Source of the DNA: Vibrio hepatarius
GTDB taxonomy: Bacteria > Pseudomonadota > Gammaproteobacteria > Enterobacterales > Vibrionaceae
Direction: 5' to 3'
DNA: 64,000 nucleotides
Assembly (NCBI RefSeq): GCF_018860525.1
Contig: NZ_JAHKPM010000039.1
Span: 62,001-126,000, forward strand
Shown: in pieces, positions 10,823-20,889 of the stretch
How the letters are laid out: every line of letters begins with the position of its first letter
How positions within the stretch are numbered: position 1 is the stretch's first letter
Made by a program: the position numbers and the translations under genes
Notes under the pieces: generated by a model
The model's input: only the letters and a program-made list of their open reading frames with translations
What the model was told of the DNA's origin: nothing
The model's database searches: none

Positions 10823-11784
10823 TGCGTAGTACTCACTTGTTTATTAATCGTCACCGACTGAGCAATACGCTTCGCTGTCGCTGGAGGAATATCACCAACT
10901 ACAGATATTTCTTTAGTGCCTTTAACATAACTATGGAGCGTTCGTCGCCCTTGGCGTACTAATTGGCCTTTTAGAGAATAATCATCACTTTCTGACACAT
11001 ACACAGAAAAGCTGAACAACCCATCGCTAAACATCTGAGTTTCAACCATTCTGTCACTACTTCCCATCCTATAACGATTAAGTTCTGTTGATTCAAAGCC
11101 TTTGGGTATCCAATCCACTGTCCAAAAACTTTGTTCCAACTCACCTTTCGGTAAAGACAGCACACCAGGTAATTTAACCGTATTTAGTGTACTTAACACT
11201 TCAGCAATGTTGTCATTAACACTGAAAGAGATAGTTCGATATTGTTCAAGGACTTCACCATCCCGGTCAACTAAATCAGCTCTAATTGGCAACTTCGTTT
11301 GATCGTCAACCCATAAGATATAGGAATAGCGAAGGCCATCTTTTGAAGCAACCCTAAGTACTTGACAAGCGGTTCCTGCTTCTCGAGCACGTCCGACCTG
11401 AATAAAATCATAGTACTGACTCAGATCCTCAATATCACTATTCAAAAGAGGAATCGTAGGAGCAACAATATTACCAGATTCTATCGTAAACGGCTCAACC
11501 CCGGGTTCGATATAACTAACCTCATCACCACGCCTTATCACCTCTCGAGCAGGCCCACTGAGATAAACAAGATGAGCCAGTTGCTGACCATTATTTCGAG
11601 CATGGCGATACAAAAGAGGCTCGATACTATTTTTCTTAATCAGAATATAAGAAAGCTCATAGTTAAGGTGTTGACTGGCTTCGTTCATTTGATGCAACAA
11701 CGCCTCTGCAGTTTTTTCTTCTGCAAAGGCGAGTGGCGAACTCAAACTGAACAGTGCTAGTACACTGGTCAGGATTTTATTCAT
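10819..11784 (-). CDS. rseB: Periplasmic sigma-E regulator RseB
   Basis: Periplasmic protein that binds RseA, protects it from DegS cleavage and senses mislocalised lipoprotein or LPS. It has a signal peptide (residues ~1-21, cleavage after SPLAFA), an N-terminal LolA-like domain and a smaller C-terminal domain beginning near residue 220. Length 321 residues matches the family. It overlaps both rseA and rseC by four bases, giving tight coupling across the operon. Confidence 0.95.
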   Translation of the reverse strand: MNKILTSVLALFSLSSPLAFAEEKTAEALLHQMNEASQHLNYELSYILIKKNSIEPLLYRHARNNGQQLAHLVYLSGPAREVIRRGDEVSYIEPGVEPFTIESGNIVAPTIPLLNSDIEDLSQYYDFIQVGRAREAGTACQVLRVASKDGLRYSYILWVDDQTKLPIRADLVDRDGEVLEQYRTISFSVNDNIAEVLSTLNTVKLPGVLSLPKGELEQSFWTVDWIPKGFESTELNRYRMGSSDRMVETQMFSDGLFSFSVYVSESDDYSLKGQLVRQGRRTLHSYVKGTKEISVVGDIPPATAKRIAQSVTINKQVSTTQ

Positions 11785-12401
11785 TCAACTACCGTTTCTG
11801 GATTATCGTTATGATCTGAAACTTCGCTATTTAAACGCAGCTGCAATTCGTAATCTTGCAACATTGCATTAATTCGACGCCGCTGTTCCTGTACGTTGGT
11901 TGTACTGTTTGGCGTTGGTTGATCGACTGAACTACGAGTTAAACTCACTGGCTCAGCACTGCCAGTAAATGGAATAGTTTGCAACACAGGAAGCTGCTCT
12001 ACATCGGCTTGTCCCGGTTCACTGCCTCCATATTGCTGCACACCAAGAATAACCACAAACGAAACACAAGCTGCTACTGCAACCTGGCCAAATTGGTTTA
12101 ACCACGCGGGTAGCTCACGACGAGCCCTAACTGGATGTGGTTGACCAGAAGGTTGGTTAATTTCTGTAATATTATCAAGAGAAAGCCTAGTATGTGTGTT
12201 CTCTTTTTCCAAAGCAAGTGCGACGCTGTCAGCTATACACCAATCTCTTATTTGTGGAGCTTCATCTCGCATCGCATCACCAATTAAATGGTAATTGCTC
12301 CAAGTCTTAAGGCTAGATTGGTCTTGCTCTAATTCACTAATTAGAGCTTTATCAACCAACTCCCCATCCATGAGTGCTGAAATTTTCTCTTTGTCAGCCA
12401 T
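11781..12401 (-). CDS. rseA: Anti-sigma-E factor RseA
   Basis: Inner-membrane anti-sigma factor: its cytoplasmic N-terminus holds RpoE inactive until regulated proteolysis releases it. MADKEKISALMDGE is the canonical N-terminus, so I use the ATG at 12401 rather than the upstream in-frame ATG at 12413. A single transmembrane helix lies near residues ~103-120 (VAVAACVSFVVILGV), followed by the periplasmic RseB-binding region. It is 26 bases from rpoE. Confidence 0.95.
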   Translation of the reverse strand: MADKEKISALMDGELVDKALISELEQDQSSLKTWSNYHLIGDAMRDEAPQIRDWCIADSVALALEKENTHTRLSLDNITEINQPSGQPHPVRARRELPAWLNQFGQVAVAACVSFVVILGVQQYGGSEPGQADVEQLPVLQTIPFTGSAEPVSLTRSSVDQPTPNSTTNVQEQRRRINAMLQDYELQLRLNSEVSDHNDNPETVVE

Positions 12402-12427
12402 TCTTTTCACCATTAACCTTACTGGCG

Positions 12428-13006
12428 TTAGTGTTCTATAAGAGGTTGAATTTTTTTCTCAACCGCTTCACGAGCTCGGAAGATACGTGACCGCACCGTT
12501 CCAACAGGACATTCCATTACTACAGCAATTTCTTCATAACTCAGACCATCAAGCTCCCGTAACGTCATTGCCGTTTTTAAATCATCAGGTAGAGCTTCGA
12601 TCGCACTAAAAACTACTTGCTTCAATTCTTTTGACAACGTTAAGTTCTCAGGGTTCGAAATTTCTTTCAATGCACTACTTGTTTCGTAATATTCAGCTTC
12701 TTCAGTGTCTACATCCTGTGCTGGCGGCCTACGCCCCTGAGCAACAATGTGATTTTTAGCAGTATTGACAGCTATCCTATATAACCAAGTATAGAAGGCA
12801 CTTTCACCTCGGAAACTCGGTATAGCACGATACGCTTTAATAAATGCTTCTTGGGCTACGTCAGGTACATCTCCAGGATTATTGACATAGCGAGAGATAA
12901 GATTACAGACTTTATTTTGGTATTTTATTACCAATAGATTAAAAGCTTGCTTATCTCCACTCTGAACTCGCTCAATAAGTACTTGATCGGTCAACTGCTC
13001 GTTCAT
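12428..13006 (-). CDS. rpoE: RNA polymerase sigma factor RpoE (sigma-24)
   Basis: ECF sigma factor for the envelope stress response. Region 2 contains YQNKVCNLISRYVNNPGDVPDVAQEAFIKAYR-like sequence (residues ~28-60), and region 4 contains LRELDGLSYEEIAVVMECP with GTVRSRIFRARE. Length 192 residues is exactly as expected. It is the first gene of the rpoE-rseABC run and divergent from nadB, the arrangement of enterics and vibrios. A sigma-E-like promoter in front of it suggests autoregulation. Confidence 0.97.
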   Translation of the reverse strand: MNEQLTDQVLIERVQSGDKQAFNLLVIKYQNKVCNLISRYVNNPGDVPDVAQEAFIKAYRAIPSFRGESAFYTWLYRIAVNTAKNHIVAQGRRPPAQDVDTEEAEYYETSSALKEISNPENLTLSKELKQVVFSAIEALPDDLKTAMTLRELDGLSYEEIAVVMECPVGTVRSRIFRAREAVEKKIQPLIEH

Positions 13007-13105
13007 TCGAGCGTGTACTCCTATTGTTATCGACCCCTACCTTACAGATATGAGCATTAATTATTCAAAACCTAGTATTGACACCACCGCTTACTTGAGC
13101 ACTAT

Positions 13106-13132
13106 TGTGACTCAACAATAAATATAAAGTTC
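13106..13132 (-). promoter_or_regulatory. Candidate sigma-E promoter for rpoE
   Basis: On the minus strand GAACTT (complement of 13127-13132) is followed after 16 bases by TCACA (complement of 13106-13110). This matches the GGAACTT / TCAAA-type elements recognised by sigma-E, and autoregulation of rpoE is established in E. coli. The transcript would have a leader of about 95 bases. Confidence 0.5.
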
Positions 13133-13182
13133 AAAATTTCTGCCGAATTTATTTTAAAAACGATGAATCTATTACAATGTTA

Positions 13183-13196
13183 CCCACAATTGTGGG
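13183..13196. promoter_or_regulatory. 14-bp perfect palindrome in the rpoE-nadB intergenic region
   Basis: CCCACAATTGTGGG is a perfect dyad in the 401-base gap between divergent rpoE and nadB, 212 bases before the nadB ATG. It has no U-tract context and looks like an operator. The regulator is not identified. The rest of the gap holds the putative sigma-E promoter and no gene. Confidence 0.35.
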
Positions 13197-13407
13197 GATG
13201 AAAGGGGCCAAAATCAATGTTATTTACAAAGAATTGCATTCATTCCAATGCTAATATGATTGGTCTACTCTGTGTTTTATCAGGGCTTAATTGCAATGTT
13301 TTAATCGACCTACAAACAGCAATGCTCTATGACTGATAACCTATGGTTGGCGCGGAACGGCACGATTTTATTTAAGAATTAAATTAACTCAGGAATTAAA
13401 AAGGTTT

Positions 13408-15021
13408 ATGAACGCAAACCGTGAACATCAATGTGATGTATTAGTGGTGGGTAGTGGCGCAGCAGGTCTATCGTTAGCGCTTCGTGTTGCCGAGTACGGC
13501 AAAGTTATTGTGTTAAGCAAGGGAACGAGAAGCGAAGGTTCAACTTACTATGCTCAAGGCGGTATAGCTGCAGTCTTCGATGAATCTGATAGTATCGACT
13601 CCCATGTTCAAGATACTCTTATCGCTGGTGCGGGCTTGTGTGAACAAGAGACTGTTGAGTTTATCGCTAAAAACGCAAAAGCTTGTGTTCAGTGGCTGAT
13701 TGATGGTGGCGTTCCATTTGATCGTGAAGATGGTGATAGCGATGATAATCCTCGTTACCACTTAACTCGAGAAGGCGGGCATAGTCACCGGCGTATCTTA
13801 CATGCTGCCGACGCTACAGGCATGGCGATGCAAACATCTCTACAAGACAATGCTCACCACCACCCTAATATTACTGTACTGGAACGGCACAATGCACTGG
13901 ATTTGATCTGTGCAGACAAAATTGGTGGTGATGGTACTAAAGTCGTCGGTGCCTATATATGGAACCGCAACCAAGAACATGTCGAAACTGTACGAGCAAA
14001 ATTTGTCGTACTTGCCACTGGTGGGGCATCTAAAGTTTACCAATATACCTCCAATCCAGATGTCTCTTCAGGTGACGGGATTGCAATTGCTTGGCGCGCT
14101 GGATGCCGTGTAGCAAACATGGAATTCAATCAATTTCACCCAACTTGCCTATATCACCCAGAAGCGAGAAATTTTTTACTTACTGAAGCTCTGCGAGGAG
14201 AAGGCGCTTATCTCAGGCGACCAGATGGATCACGTTTCATGCCTGAGTTCGATCAAAGGGAAGAACTTGCTCCACGAGACGTTGTAGCAAGAGCCATTGA
14301 CTTTGAAATGAAACGTCTCGGCGCTGACTGTATGTATTTGGATATTAGCCACAAGCCCGCTGATTTTATCGAGAAGCACTTTCCGACCATATACAGCCGT
14401 CTTATGGATTTGAGTATCGATATGACAAAAGAGCCAATTCCAATTGTCCCAGCGGCTCACTACACCTGTGGTGGAGTCATGGTCAATAAGCAAGGAGAAA
14501 CCGATTTGTCGCAGCTTTATGCTGTTGGTGAGGTTAGCTATACCGGTCTTCATGGCGCCAATCGTATGGCTTCAAATTCCTTGCTGGAGTGTGTGGTATA
14601 TGCATGGTCTGCGGCAAACGACATCATAGATAAAATGGCAGAAGCGGCTATACCTCCCACCTTACCCCCGTGGGATGAAAGCCAAGTTAGTTGCTCCGAT
14701 GAAGAAGTCGTCATACAGCATAATTGGCATGAGCTACGTTTATTTATGTGGGATTACATGGGGATTGTTCGCACAGATAAACGCCTTGAACGGGCATTAC
14801 GGCGCATTCAGTTACTTCAGCAAGAAACTCATGAATATTATAGTAATTTCAAAGTATCAAATAACTTACTTGAATTGCGTAACTTGCTTCAAGTAGCTGA
14901 ACTGATGGTACGTTGTGCAATTGAAAGGAAAGAAAGCCGAGGACTACACTATACTCTCGATTATCCTGAATTAGAGCCAGATAGCAGCCCAACGATACTT
15001 TATCCTGAAAAACTAATATAG
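13408..15021 (+). CDS. nadB: L-aspartate oxidase NadB
   Basis: FAD enzyme that oxidises L-aspartate to iminoaspartate, the first step of de novo NAD synthesis, using oxygen or fumarate. The N-terminal dinucleotide motif is [13 protein letters not shown]; the flavin/substrate region has [12 protein letters not shown], and HYTCGGVMV and [13 protein letters not shown] are further signatures of the succinate dehydrogenase flavoprotein superfamily. Length 537 residues equals the family norm. It is divergent from rpoE and convergent with the ygfX gene. Confidence 0.97.
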   Translation: MNANREHQCDVLVVGSGAAGLSLALRVAEYGKVIVLSKGTRSEGSTYYAQGGIAAVFDESDSIDSHVQDTLIAGAGLCEQETVEFIAKNAKACVQWLIDGGVPFDREDGDSDDNPRYHLTREGGHSHRRILHAADATGMAMQTSLQDNAHHHPNITVLERHNALDLICADKIGGDGTKVVGAYIWNRNQEHVETVRAKFVVLATGGASKVYQYTSNPDVSSGDGIAIAWRAGCRVANMEFNQFHPTCLYHPEARNFLLTEALRGEGAYLRRPDGSRFMPEFDQREELAPRDVVARAIDFEMKRLGADCMYLDISHKPADFIEKHFPTIYSRLMDLSIDMTKEPIPIVPAAHYTCGGVMVNKQGETDLSQLYAVGEVSYTGLHGANRMASNSLLECVVYAWSAANDIIDKMAEAAIPPTLPPWDESQVSCSDEEVVIQHNWHELRLFMWDYMGIVRTDKRLERALRRIQLLQQETHEYYSNFKVSNNLLELRNLLQVAELMVRCAIERKESRGLHYTLDYPELEPDSSPTILYPEKLI

Positions 15022-15039
15022 ACATTCTAGAGGGGGAGC

Positions 15040-15438
15040 TTACTGCTCCCTTCTTAAAAACATTAGAAATTGTCGATAATGCCTATCAGAAACACTATCG
15101 CGCCACAAAATATATCTATCACCACTATCAAACCTCAATAGCACACCAAAACCTGATAAGCTCATAATGTGTTTCTTAATCCTAACCCTTTCGCCATTGA
15201 ACTCACACAAACCAGAGCTTGATAAAATCAATTGACCTTTAATAGATTGAGTCAACCAACTGGACAGTAAATGATGTTTATACACCAAATTAATAAGGCA
15301 AAAAGTGATTGTCAGAGGCATATCAGAAACAACAAAACAGCAGCAAGCCAAAATCAAGACACTGATATTGGCCTGACAAGAAAAAAATGACGTTAAGGCA
15401 AGTAACCTAACGCACTTTGCTGAGGTTGTGGGCAACAA
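15040..15438 (-). CDS. YgfX (CptA)-like inner-membrane protein
   Basis: Short membrane protein homologous to YgfX/CptA, which is encoded with SdhE and has been reported as a toxin-like partner or as needed for SdhE function. Two hydrophobic stretches are visible (~10-35 and ~38-55), followed by a small soluble domain with LRFDSGDRYILWRDS that resembles the C-terminal half of E. coli YgfX. Its start overlaps the sdhE end by 32 bases, so it is translated from the same mRNA. Sequence conservation is weak; context carries much of the call. Confidence 0.75.
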   Translation of the reverse strand: MLPTTSAKCVRLLALTSFFSCQANISVLILACCCFVVSDMPLTITFCLINLVYKHHLLSSWLTQSIKGQLILSSSGLCEFNGERVRIKKHIMSLSGFGVLLRFDSGDRYILWRDSVSDRHYRQFLMFLRREQ

Positions 15439-15667
15439 TTTTATCGACCATTAAAGCATGAACTGAGTTATCACTTCGGCCGTGACCCATAATCCAAGTA
15501 AATAGATCTGGGTCGTCACACTCTAGAAGCGCGGCAAAATCGCGCTGTTCATCATCTTGGAGCTCTTCAAAGCACTCTTCAAAAAACGGCATAATGACGA
15601 CATCCAGTTCCAGCATGCCTCGACGACATGCCCACTTAATACGCGCCTTTTCTTCCCGAGTATACAT
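15407..15667 (-). CDS. sdhE: FAD assembly factor SdhE
   Basis: Small cytosolic protein that promotes covalent flavinylation of succinate dehydrogenase SdhA. It carries the RRGMLELD motif (the RGxxE box that contacts SdhA) near residues 14-21. I start at the ATG at 15667, which gives 86 residues, the usual length; the longer frame to 15712 adds 15 unconserved residues. An AAGGTGG sequence precedes this ATG. It is followed by the overlapping ygfX homologue and is divergent from ygfZ. Confidence 0.94.
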   Translation of the reverse strand: MYTREEKARIKWACRRGMLELDVVIMPFFEECFEELQDDEQRDFAALLECDDPDLFTWIMGHGRSDNSVHALMVDKIVAHNLSKVR

Positions 15668-15852
15668 TTTAAATCCACCTTTTCGGTTGTTTGTAGCGAG
15701 TGTAACAATCAATAAATCACCCGACCACTAACTTAGTCACAATCCCGAGTAAGCTAACAGATTTATAATACTTACCATACAACTTGAAAGGTTGTTTATT
15801 GAGGTGTTTAAGCGCTAACATAGCAGCAATAAATAGCATTCAGGTAAAAATC

Positions 15853-16824
15853 ATGGATTGGAAAAACGGTTTTGAACCACTGTCTCTATCAAGTACTGAC
15901 TCTCTTCCCGAGCTTGCATTAACGCATTTAACATCATGGGGAATGATCACAGCAGAAGGAGATGAAAAAAAATCATATTTGCAGGGGCAGGTTACATGTG
16001 ATGTGGTAAAACTCAATACCGACGAGAGTACTTTGGGAGCACATTGTGATGCCAAAGGCAAAACATGGAGCGTATTTCGCTTGTTTCATCATCGAGCTGG
16101 CTATGCGATGCTGCAACCTAAGTCAGCCATCACTCAAGAGCTTGCGGAGCTAAAAAAGTACGCCATTTTTTCCAAAATAGAGTTTCTGTCTAGTACAGAT
16201 GTCTTACTCGGCCTAGTCGGAAAAACAGCCACTCAGGCTATAGACATTTTATCATCGCAACAGACTTCGGTCAGAGAGATAGACGGTGGCACTGCTGTTA
16301 AGATAGATGAGCAAAGATGGTTACTAGCTGTTAATGAAGCCACTGCAACAAAGCTGTGCCAAACGATTGAGGCACCAAAAATCTCTGAAGAGCTATGGAC
16401 ACTTCTAGATATTAAAGCAGCTACCCCCATTGTTTCCGCCTCAATACAAAGCGAACACATACCACAAGCACTTAATCTTCAAGCTCTTGGAGGAATCAGT
16501 TTCACCAAAGGATGTTATACAGGCCAAGAGACTGTCGCTAGGGCTAAATATCGTGGAATGAATAAGCGTGCCTTGCAAATAATAAAAGGTGATTGTGATG
16601 AACAATCCGGCGTATCCGGTGCAGAAATTGAACGCTCTGTGGGTGATAATTGGCGAAGTGCTGGAGCACTAATGACTAGCTATCAATTTAATGATGGTAA
16701 AGCCATCGGACTTATCGTTCTGCCTAATAACCTTGAAACAAACACTCAACTTCGTCTAGCAAACCAACCCGATTCAAGATGGACAATCCAACCACTTCCA
16801 TACTCACTTGATGACGACGAATAA
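15853..16824 (+). CDS. ygfZ: Folate-dependent Fe-S cluster protein YgfZ
   Basis: Aminomethyltransferase-fold protein (COG0354) that uses tetrahydrofolate and supports repair or assembly of certain [4Fe-4S] enzymes such as MiaB. The signature KGCYTGQE lies at ~221-228. I use the ATG at 15853 ([10 protein letters not shown]) rather than 15784; this gives 323 residues against 326 in E. coli. It is divergent from sdhE, as is common, and is followed by a GC-rich hairpin. Confidence 0.93.
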   Translation: MDWKNGFEPLSLSSTDSLPELALTHLTSWGMITAEGDEKKSYLQGQVTCDVVKLNTDESTLGAHCDAKGKTWSVFRLFHHRAGYAMLQPKSAITQELAELKKYAIFSKIEFLSSTDVLLGLVGKTATQAIDILSSQQTSVREIDGGTAVKIDEQRWLLAVNEATATKLCQTIEAPKISEELWTLLDIKAATPIVSASIQSEHIPQALNLQALGGISFTKGCYTGQETVARAKYRGMNKRALQIIKGDCDEQSGVSGAEIERSVGDNWRSAGALMTSYQFNDGKAIGLIVLPNNLETNTQLRLANQPDSRWTIQPLPYSLDDDE

Positions 16825-16839
16825 CATCGAAACCAAGAT

Positions 16840-16864
16840 AACCCGCTACCTAGCGCAGCGGGTT
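16840..16864 (+). terminator. Hairpin after ygfZ
   Basis: AACCCGCT (16840-16847) pairs with AGCGGGTT (16857-16864) across a 9-base loop, 15 bases after the ygfZ stop. The following T-run is weak, so termination strength is uncertain. Confidence 0.6.
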
Positions 16865-17385
16865 TCAATTAGGTTGTAGATACAACTACACAAAGAAGAA
16901 TTCGCCAAATGCGACTCATAACGCAATAAAGACTTCAGTCTACGCTAACACCATTCCAAATTAATGCATCTTTAGCTAATTAACTACCTTTAGTAACAAG
17001 TCCAAACCTATCCTTGAAACTGCATAAAGACCTACTTATAAACTTAAAATCAAACAGTTAAAGTCATTACCTTATTATTCCATAGTCAATTTATGCAAAA
17101 AATTTACCATAAATTGGCATGAAATAAAAAAATTAAACTATTCTTAAAACTGTCATAAATCTCGGGTTTACTATTTCGTAATTGAACAACCGAGATGAGT
17201 TCCATAGACAGAACATAACTAAGGAAAACATCACATAGAAATGGGTATTTATCTATAACTTTGCTTAATGGAGCACAAATACCCAAAAGAAACTCATTTC
17301 ACTGCATATAACCCCATTAAAATCACGTTAATATTGGGTTGAAATTTGTATACTTGCAGTGCTTGCTACATATAAGGATCACTCT
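16865..17385. other. AT-rich intergenic region, no gene recognised
   Basis: About 520 bases between ygfZ and the ytfK-like gene with stop codons in all frames and no convincing ORF or RNA gene. It presumably contains the promoter of the ytfK-like gene. I see no other structure. Confidence 0.6.
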
Positions 17386-17592
17386 ATGAGACTGTTTAAG
17401 CGCTACACACCGGGTATGATTGCTAAACACGTAAGTCGACTATTTAAGGGAAGGATTTATATTTGCGGTGTCGGTAAGTTTGAATTCGATAATGGGAAAC
17501 TAGTTTTGCCAGAAAAAGCTGAAAAGCGCCATTTTAAAACGGTAAAGGAAGTCAATCAGGAAATTATGCGATTGCGTTGTGCATACATATAA
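17386..17592 (+). CDS. ytfK: YtfK-like (DUF1107) protein
   Basis: Homologue of E. coli YtfK, a 68-residue protein reported to stimulate (p)ppGpp synthesis by SpoT under starvation. The protein is exactly 68 residues from the ATG at 17386, which is preceded by AAGGA with 7-base spacing. The family pattern is clear: RLFKRYTPGMIAKHV, FKGRIYI, GVGKFEFDNGKL and EVNQEIMRLR line up with the E. coli protein along its whole length. It is monocistronic and ends at a bidirectional terminator shared with ubiI. Function is inferred from homology only. Confidence 0.85.
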   Translation: MRLFKRYTPGMIAKHVSRLFKGRIYICGVGKFEFDNGKLVLPEKAEKRHFKTVKEVNQEIMRLRCAYI

Positions 17593-17603
17593 AAATTATA
17601 GAG

Positions 17604-17623
17604 GGGCTGGTCAATACCAGCCC
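17604..17623. terminator. Bidirectional terminator between ytfK and ubiI
   Basis: GGGCTGGT and ACCAGCCC form an 8-bp stem with a 4-base loop, flanked by T-rich sequence on both strands (TTTGT on plus; a 5-T run on minus). It serves the convergent ytfK and ubiI genes. Confidence 0.8.
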
Positions 17624-17637
17624 TTTGTCATTTAATA

Positions 17638-18864
17638 TCAAACCATTTCTTGTTCAAGATATTTAGCTAAGACTGGTAAGTTACCTTTAAGTCCAAGAGC
17701 CCTTTTGATGATTTCATCTTTGGCTCCAGGAAGTTGTCCGACCAAAGTCATACCTAGCCCTCGCACAAGCTTTTTAGCTGGATTACTGCCTGAAAATAAG
17801 TCTTTAAAACCTTGCATAGACGCGATCATCTTGGCAGTTTCAGATTTACGCCAACGCTCATAACTACGAAGATTACGACGACTACCAATATCTTGGCCTT
17901 TACGCCAACTAGCTTGAACTTCCTGAGCAAGACTAGCAGCATCAAGTAGCCCCAAATTGACACCTTGCCCAGCCAGAGGGTGGATTGTATGAGCGGCATC
18001 ACCGACTAACGCAACGCGATCCACCGCAAAATCACGAGCATAACGCATTTTTAGTGGAAATGAGGCTCGCTTGCCGATCACCTCACATAAACCCAACCTT
18101 GCATCGAATTCTGCCGTCAACACTTTGTTGAATTCTTGATCAGACATAGCCATCAAGTTTTCTGCTCGTTTGGGCTCAGTAGACCAAACTATTGAGCTCA
18201 TATTACTTTGGTTCATAGGTAAAAAAGCAAGTGGACCTTGAGGAGTAAAGACCTGACGAGCTACCTTTTCATGTTCTTCAGCAGTCCAAATATTCGCTAC
18301 CACGGCACTATGACCATAGTCCCAATGAGTGAGAGGAATATCCAACTGCCTTCTCAACCAAGAGTTTGCACCATCAGCACCAACAACAAGCTTCGCAGTT
18401 ATGCCCTGCCCATTGGCTAAACTTAGCCACACTTCGCGTTCACCAACAGCCATAGAATGACATTGTGCGGGCATATGAAGGCTAACATTAGGTAGTTGTT
18501 TAACCCTCTCCAGTAAAGACAACTGAATCACTCTATTCTCAACAATATGACCCAAATCAGGTTGCGCAAGCTTCATCGCATCAAATTCAATACGAGCAAA
18601 ACTGTCTTGCTCCCAAACTTCCATTGCAGAGTATGGTGCGACACGTCGTTGCTCTATCCCCTCCCATGCTCCTATATTACGTAAGATGATCTCACTCGAG
18701 CGGCTAAGAGCAGAAACACGGACATCAGGTAGGTCATTGATTTCATAATCTGGTATCTGGCTTTCAATCACAGCCACTCGCAATTCCGTGTCTTTGAAGG
18801 CAGCAGCGAGAGTTAGCCCTACCATGCCTCCGCCAACAATTGCAATATCAACGCTTTGCATCAT
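17638..18864 (-). CDS. ubiI: 2-octaprenylphenol hydroxylase UbiI (VisC)
   Basis: FAD-dependent monooxygenase that hydroxylates C5 of the ubiquinone ring precursor. Dinucleotide-binding motif VAIVGGGMVGLTLA-type at the N-terminus, VVGADGANSWLR in the middle and VALVGDAAHTIHPLAGQGVNLG for FAD ribityl binding are all present. I use the ATG at 18864 (MMQSVDIAIVGGG); a GTG at 18879 in frame would add five residues. The order ygfB-ubiH-ubiI matches E. coli, with 23 bases to ubiH. Confidence 0.94.
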   Translation of the reverse strand: MMQSVDIAIVGGGMVGLTLAAAFKDTELRVAVIESQIPDYEINDLPDVRVSALSRSSEIILRNIGAWEGIEQRRVAPYSAMEVWEQDSFARIEFDAMKLAQPDLGHIVENRVIQLSLLERVKQLPNVSLHMPAQCHSMAVGEREVWLSLANGQGITAKLVVGADGANSWLRRQLDIPLTHWDYGHSAVVANIWTAEEHEKVARQVFTPQGPLAFLPMNQSNMSSIVWSTEPKRAENLMAMSDQEFNKVLTAEFDARLGLCEVIGKRASFPLKMRYARDFAVDRVALVGDAAHTIHPLAGQGVNLGLLDAASLAQEVQASWRKGQDIGSRRNLRSYERWRKSETAKMIASMQGFKDLFSGSNPAKKLVRGLGMTLVGQLPGAKDEIIKRALGLKGNLPVLAKYLEQEMV

Positions 18865-18887
18865 CGAATCATTCCTCACTTAGGTTA

Positions 18888-20066
18888 CTACCTAGCAACC
18901 AATCCTAGTGTTCTAATTAATAAAGGCGCTTTAAGCATCGACACATTATCCACTGCCATTAAACCCAGGTTACGAGCAACTCTGAGAGTAGGATAATCAT
19001 TGGAAAAGATATGAACCAGAGATGACGTCAATGACGCGGTCATCGACCTATCCTGATCTCGACGGTGTTTATACTGACTCAAAACAGAGTAAGCGCCGGG
19101 ATCATCTATTTCAGTCAAAATGGATTCAGTTAGTGTCGCTATATCTCGAATTCCTAAATTAAAGCCCTGACCAGCGATCGGGTGAAGTGCTTGTGCTGCA
19201 TTCCCCACAATGGCAAATCGGTGAGACGTATTTTGCTGGCGATAGCTTTGTTGTAAAGGATAACAGCTTCTGTTACCAACTGCCTCAAACTCCCCTAAAC
19301 GCCAGCCAAAAGCACTCTGCAGTGACTCTTTGAATTTAGCATCACCTAAGGACATCGTCTTCTCTGCTTGATCCGGTTCTAAGCACCAAACTAAAGACAT
19401 CCTCTGTTCTCTCATAGGTAAAAGTGCTATTGGCCCCGACGAGGTAAAACGCTCAAAAGCTCGACCTTGGTGAGCTTGAGCTACTTTAATGTTTGCAGTA
19501 ACCGCTACCTGTTTAAAATCATGCAAATCTTGTTCAACCCCTAACAGCTCGCAGCACGTAGACATAGAACCATCCGCTGCAACCAAAAGCTTACCTGCGA
19601 GCAATTGACCATCATTTAGTGTGATATGGACTTCACTTTGCAACCTTTCTATATGTTTGACTTGAGCTGGGCATAATATTTGAATCTGCTTGTGCTGGCT
19701 CACTTTGTTATTATAGTAGTGCCCAACGTCATTAAGCTCGACAACATACCCAAGAGCATCGGCCCCTACTTCTTGGCGATCAATTTCAGTCGCGCCTACA
19801 TGACCACGATCTGATACGTGAATATGCTTTATTGCAGTCGCAAACTCGGACATTTGCTCCCAAAGATCAAATTGTTTGAGAATACTGATCGTCCCCAAAG
19901 ACAAGGCAATTGAACGAGAGTCAAACCCAGGATGCGCATTATAGTCGACTTGATAAGGCTCAACGACAGCGATGGATAATGAATGCGCTGATCGCTTACT
20001 GATCGCTAGCGCTAAAGTCATACCAGCCATCGCGCCTCCGGCGATGACAATATCAAACTGCTTCAT
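18888..20066 (-). CDS. ubiH: 2-octaprenyl-6-methoxyphenol hydroxylase UbiH
   Basis: FAD monooxygenase of ubiquinone synthesis (C1 hydroxylation), paralogous to the adjacent ubiI product. The N-terminal motif IVIAGGAMAGMTLA, the LLVAADGSMSTC segment and IVGNAAQALHPIAGQGFNLGIRD are the three conserved flavin-binding regions. Length 392 residues is normal. It lies between ygfB (12 bases upstream) and ubiI in a leftward operon. Confidence 0.93.
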   Translation of the reverse strand: MKQFDIVIAGGAMAGMTLALAISKRSAHSLSIAVVEPYQVDYNAHPGFDSRSIALSLGTISILKQFDLWEQMSEFATAIKHIHVSDRGHVGATEIDRQEVGADALGYVVELNDVGHYYNNKVSQHKQIQILCPAQVKHIERLQSEVHITLNDGQLLAGKLLVAADGSMSTCCELLGVEQDLHDFKQVAVTANIKVAQAHQGRAFERFTSSGPIALLPMREQRMSLVWCLEPDQAEKTMSLGDAKFKESLQSAFGWRLGEFEAVGNRSCYPLQQSYRQQNTSHRFAIVGNAAQALHPIAGQGFNLGIRDIATLTESILTEIDDPGAYSVLSQYKHRRDQDRSMTASLTSSLVHIFSNDYPTLRVARNLGLMAVDNVSMLKAPLLIRTLGLVAR

Positions 20067-20078
20067 GAAACGTCCTAA

Positions 20079-20654
20079 TTAATGAATAGTCGGGGCCTTC
20101 TGTTCTGCAGGTTTTTGACCAAACTCTGCATGAATCGTTAATACGCAAACCTTGATATGTTCAATTACTTGTTCAAGTAATTTAGCTTGTTCTTCCAGGT
20201 CATCCTCTTCATCAATACCTAACTTAGCAATTTCTTCTAAATCTGCGAGTGCTTCCTTAGTATTTTGGGAAGATTGTTTGATCTCCGCACCAACCAATCC
20301 AAGCCCTGAGATGTAATGACTGACCCATTCCGCGACACCATCTGCAATATCAAACAAACTGGCACTCGCCTCTTCATTAGGGATCAAAATAGAGATATTC
20401 ATCGCTGAACTAGTCAGCTCAGCAATCGTCGCATCCAACGTCGTTTGAGCAAGTTGCAATGACTTCGCAGGCCAGCCCATACCATCATTGGTATAGTCAA
20501 AAATCATCGGCTGCCAACTCTTATCAGTTAAGCTCAGCCCACCACTTAGCATTCCGGCTAAAAGCCCGTGTAGCTCCGAAGGATTGACAGTCAAACCCGC
20601 AGTTTGAAGCTCACTTGCCAGTGTCAAATATTCTGGCAGTTTATATTCGCTCAT
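20079..20654 (-). CDS. ygfB: YgfB family (UPF0149) protein
   Basis: Acidic, cytosolic, mostly helical protein of the YgfB/YecA family, found immediately upstream of ubiH in many gammaproteobacteria. Pseudomonas homologues have been linked to regulation of a beta-lactam resistance regulator, but the general role is unknown. Start placed at the ATG at 20654 ([10 protein letters not shown]), giving 191 residues against 192 in E. coli; the longer frame begins with TTG. It lacks the C-terminal SEC-C zinc motif that YecA has. Confidence 0.9.
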   Translation of the reverse strand: MSEYKLPEYLTLASELQTAGLTVNPSELHGLLAGMLSGGLSLTDKSWQPMIFDYTNDGMGWPAKSLQLAQTTLDATIAELTSSAMNISILIPNEEASASLFDIADGVAEWVSHYISGLGLVGAEIKQSSQNTKEALADLEEIAKLGIDEEDDLEEQAKLLEQVIEHIKVCVLTIHAEFGQKPAEQKAPTIH

Positions 20655-20889
20655 ACAGAGACCCAAAAATAAGTAAATAATATCGATTCTAGCATTTACT
20701 CAAGGTAGCGAAAACGAACGATTGCCCTAATGTGGGTAGCTTTTATACAATTTGTCTAATTAGTGTATTTTTATCCGGTAATTTTTCTCCTTCAGAGGGA
20801 AAAGCTTGAATCTTAACAAGCCTTTTCCTATAGTTTCCTCCTTGGTGATCATCTATATATCACCCCCAACTAACGTATTTAGAGTCGCT

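Noticed and set aside
11362..11760. 132-residue ORF antisense to rseB
   Set aside because: Opposite a well-defined gene in a conserved operon, with no start signals or motif.
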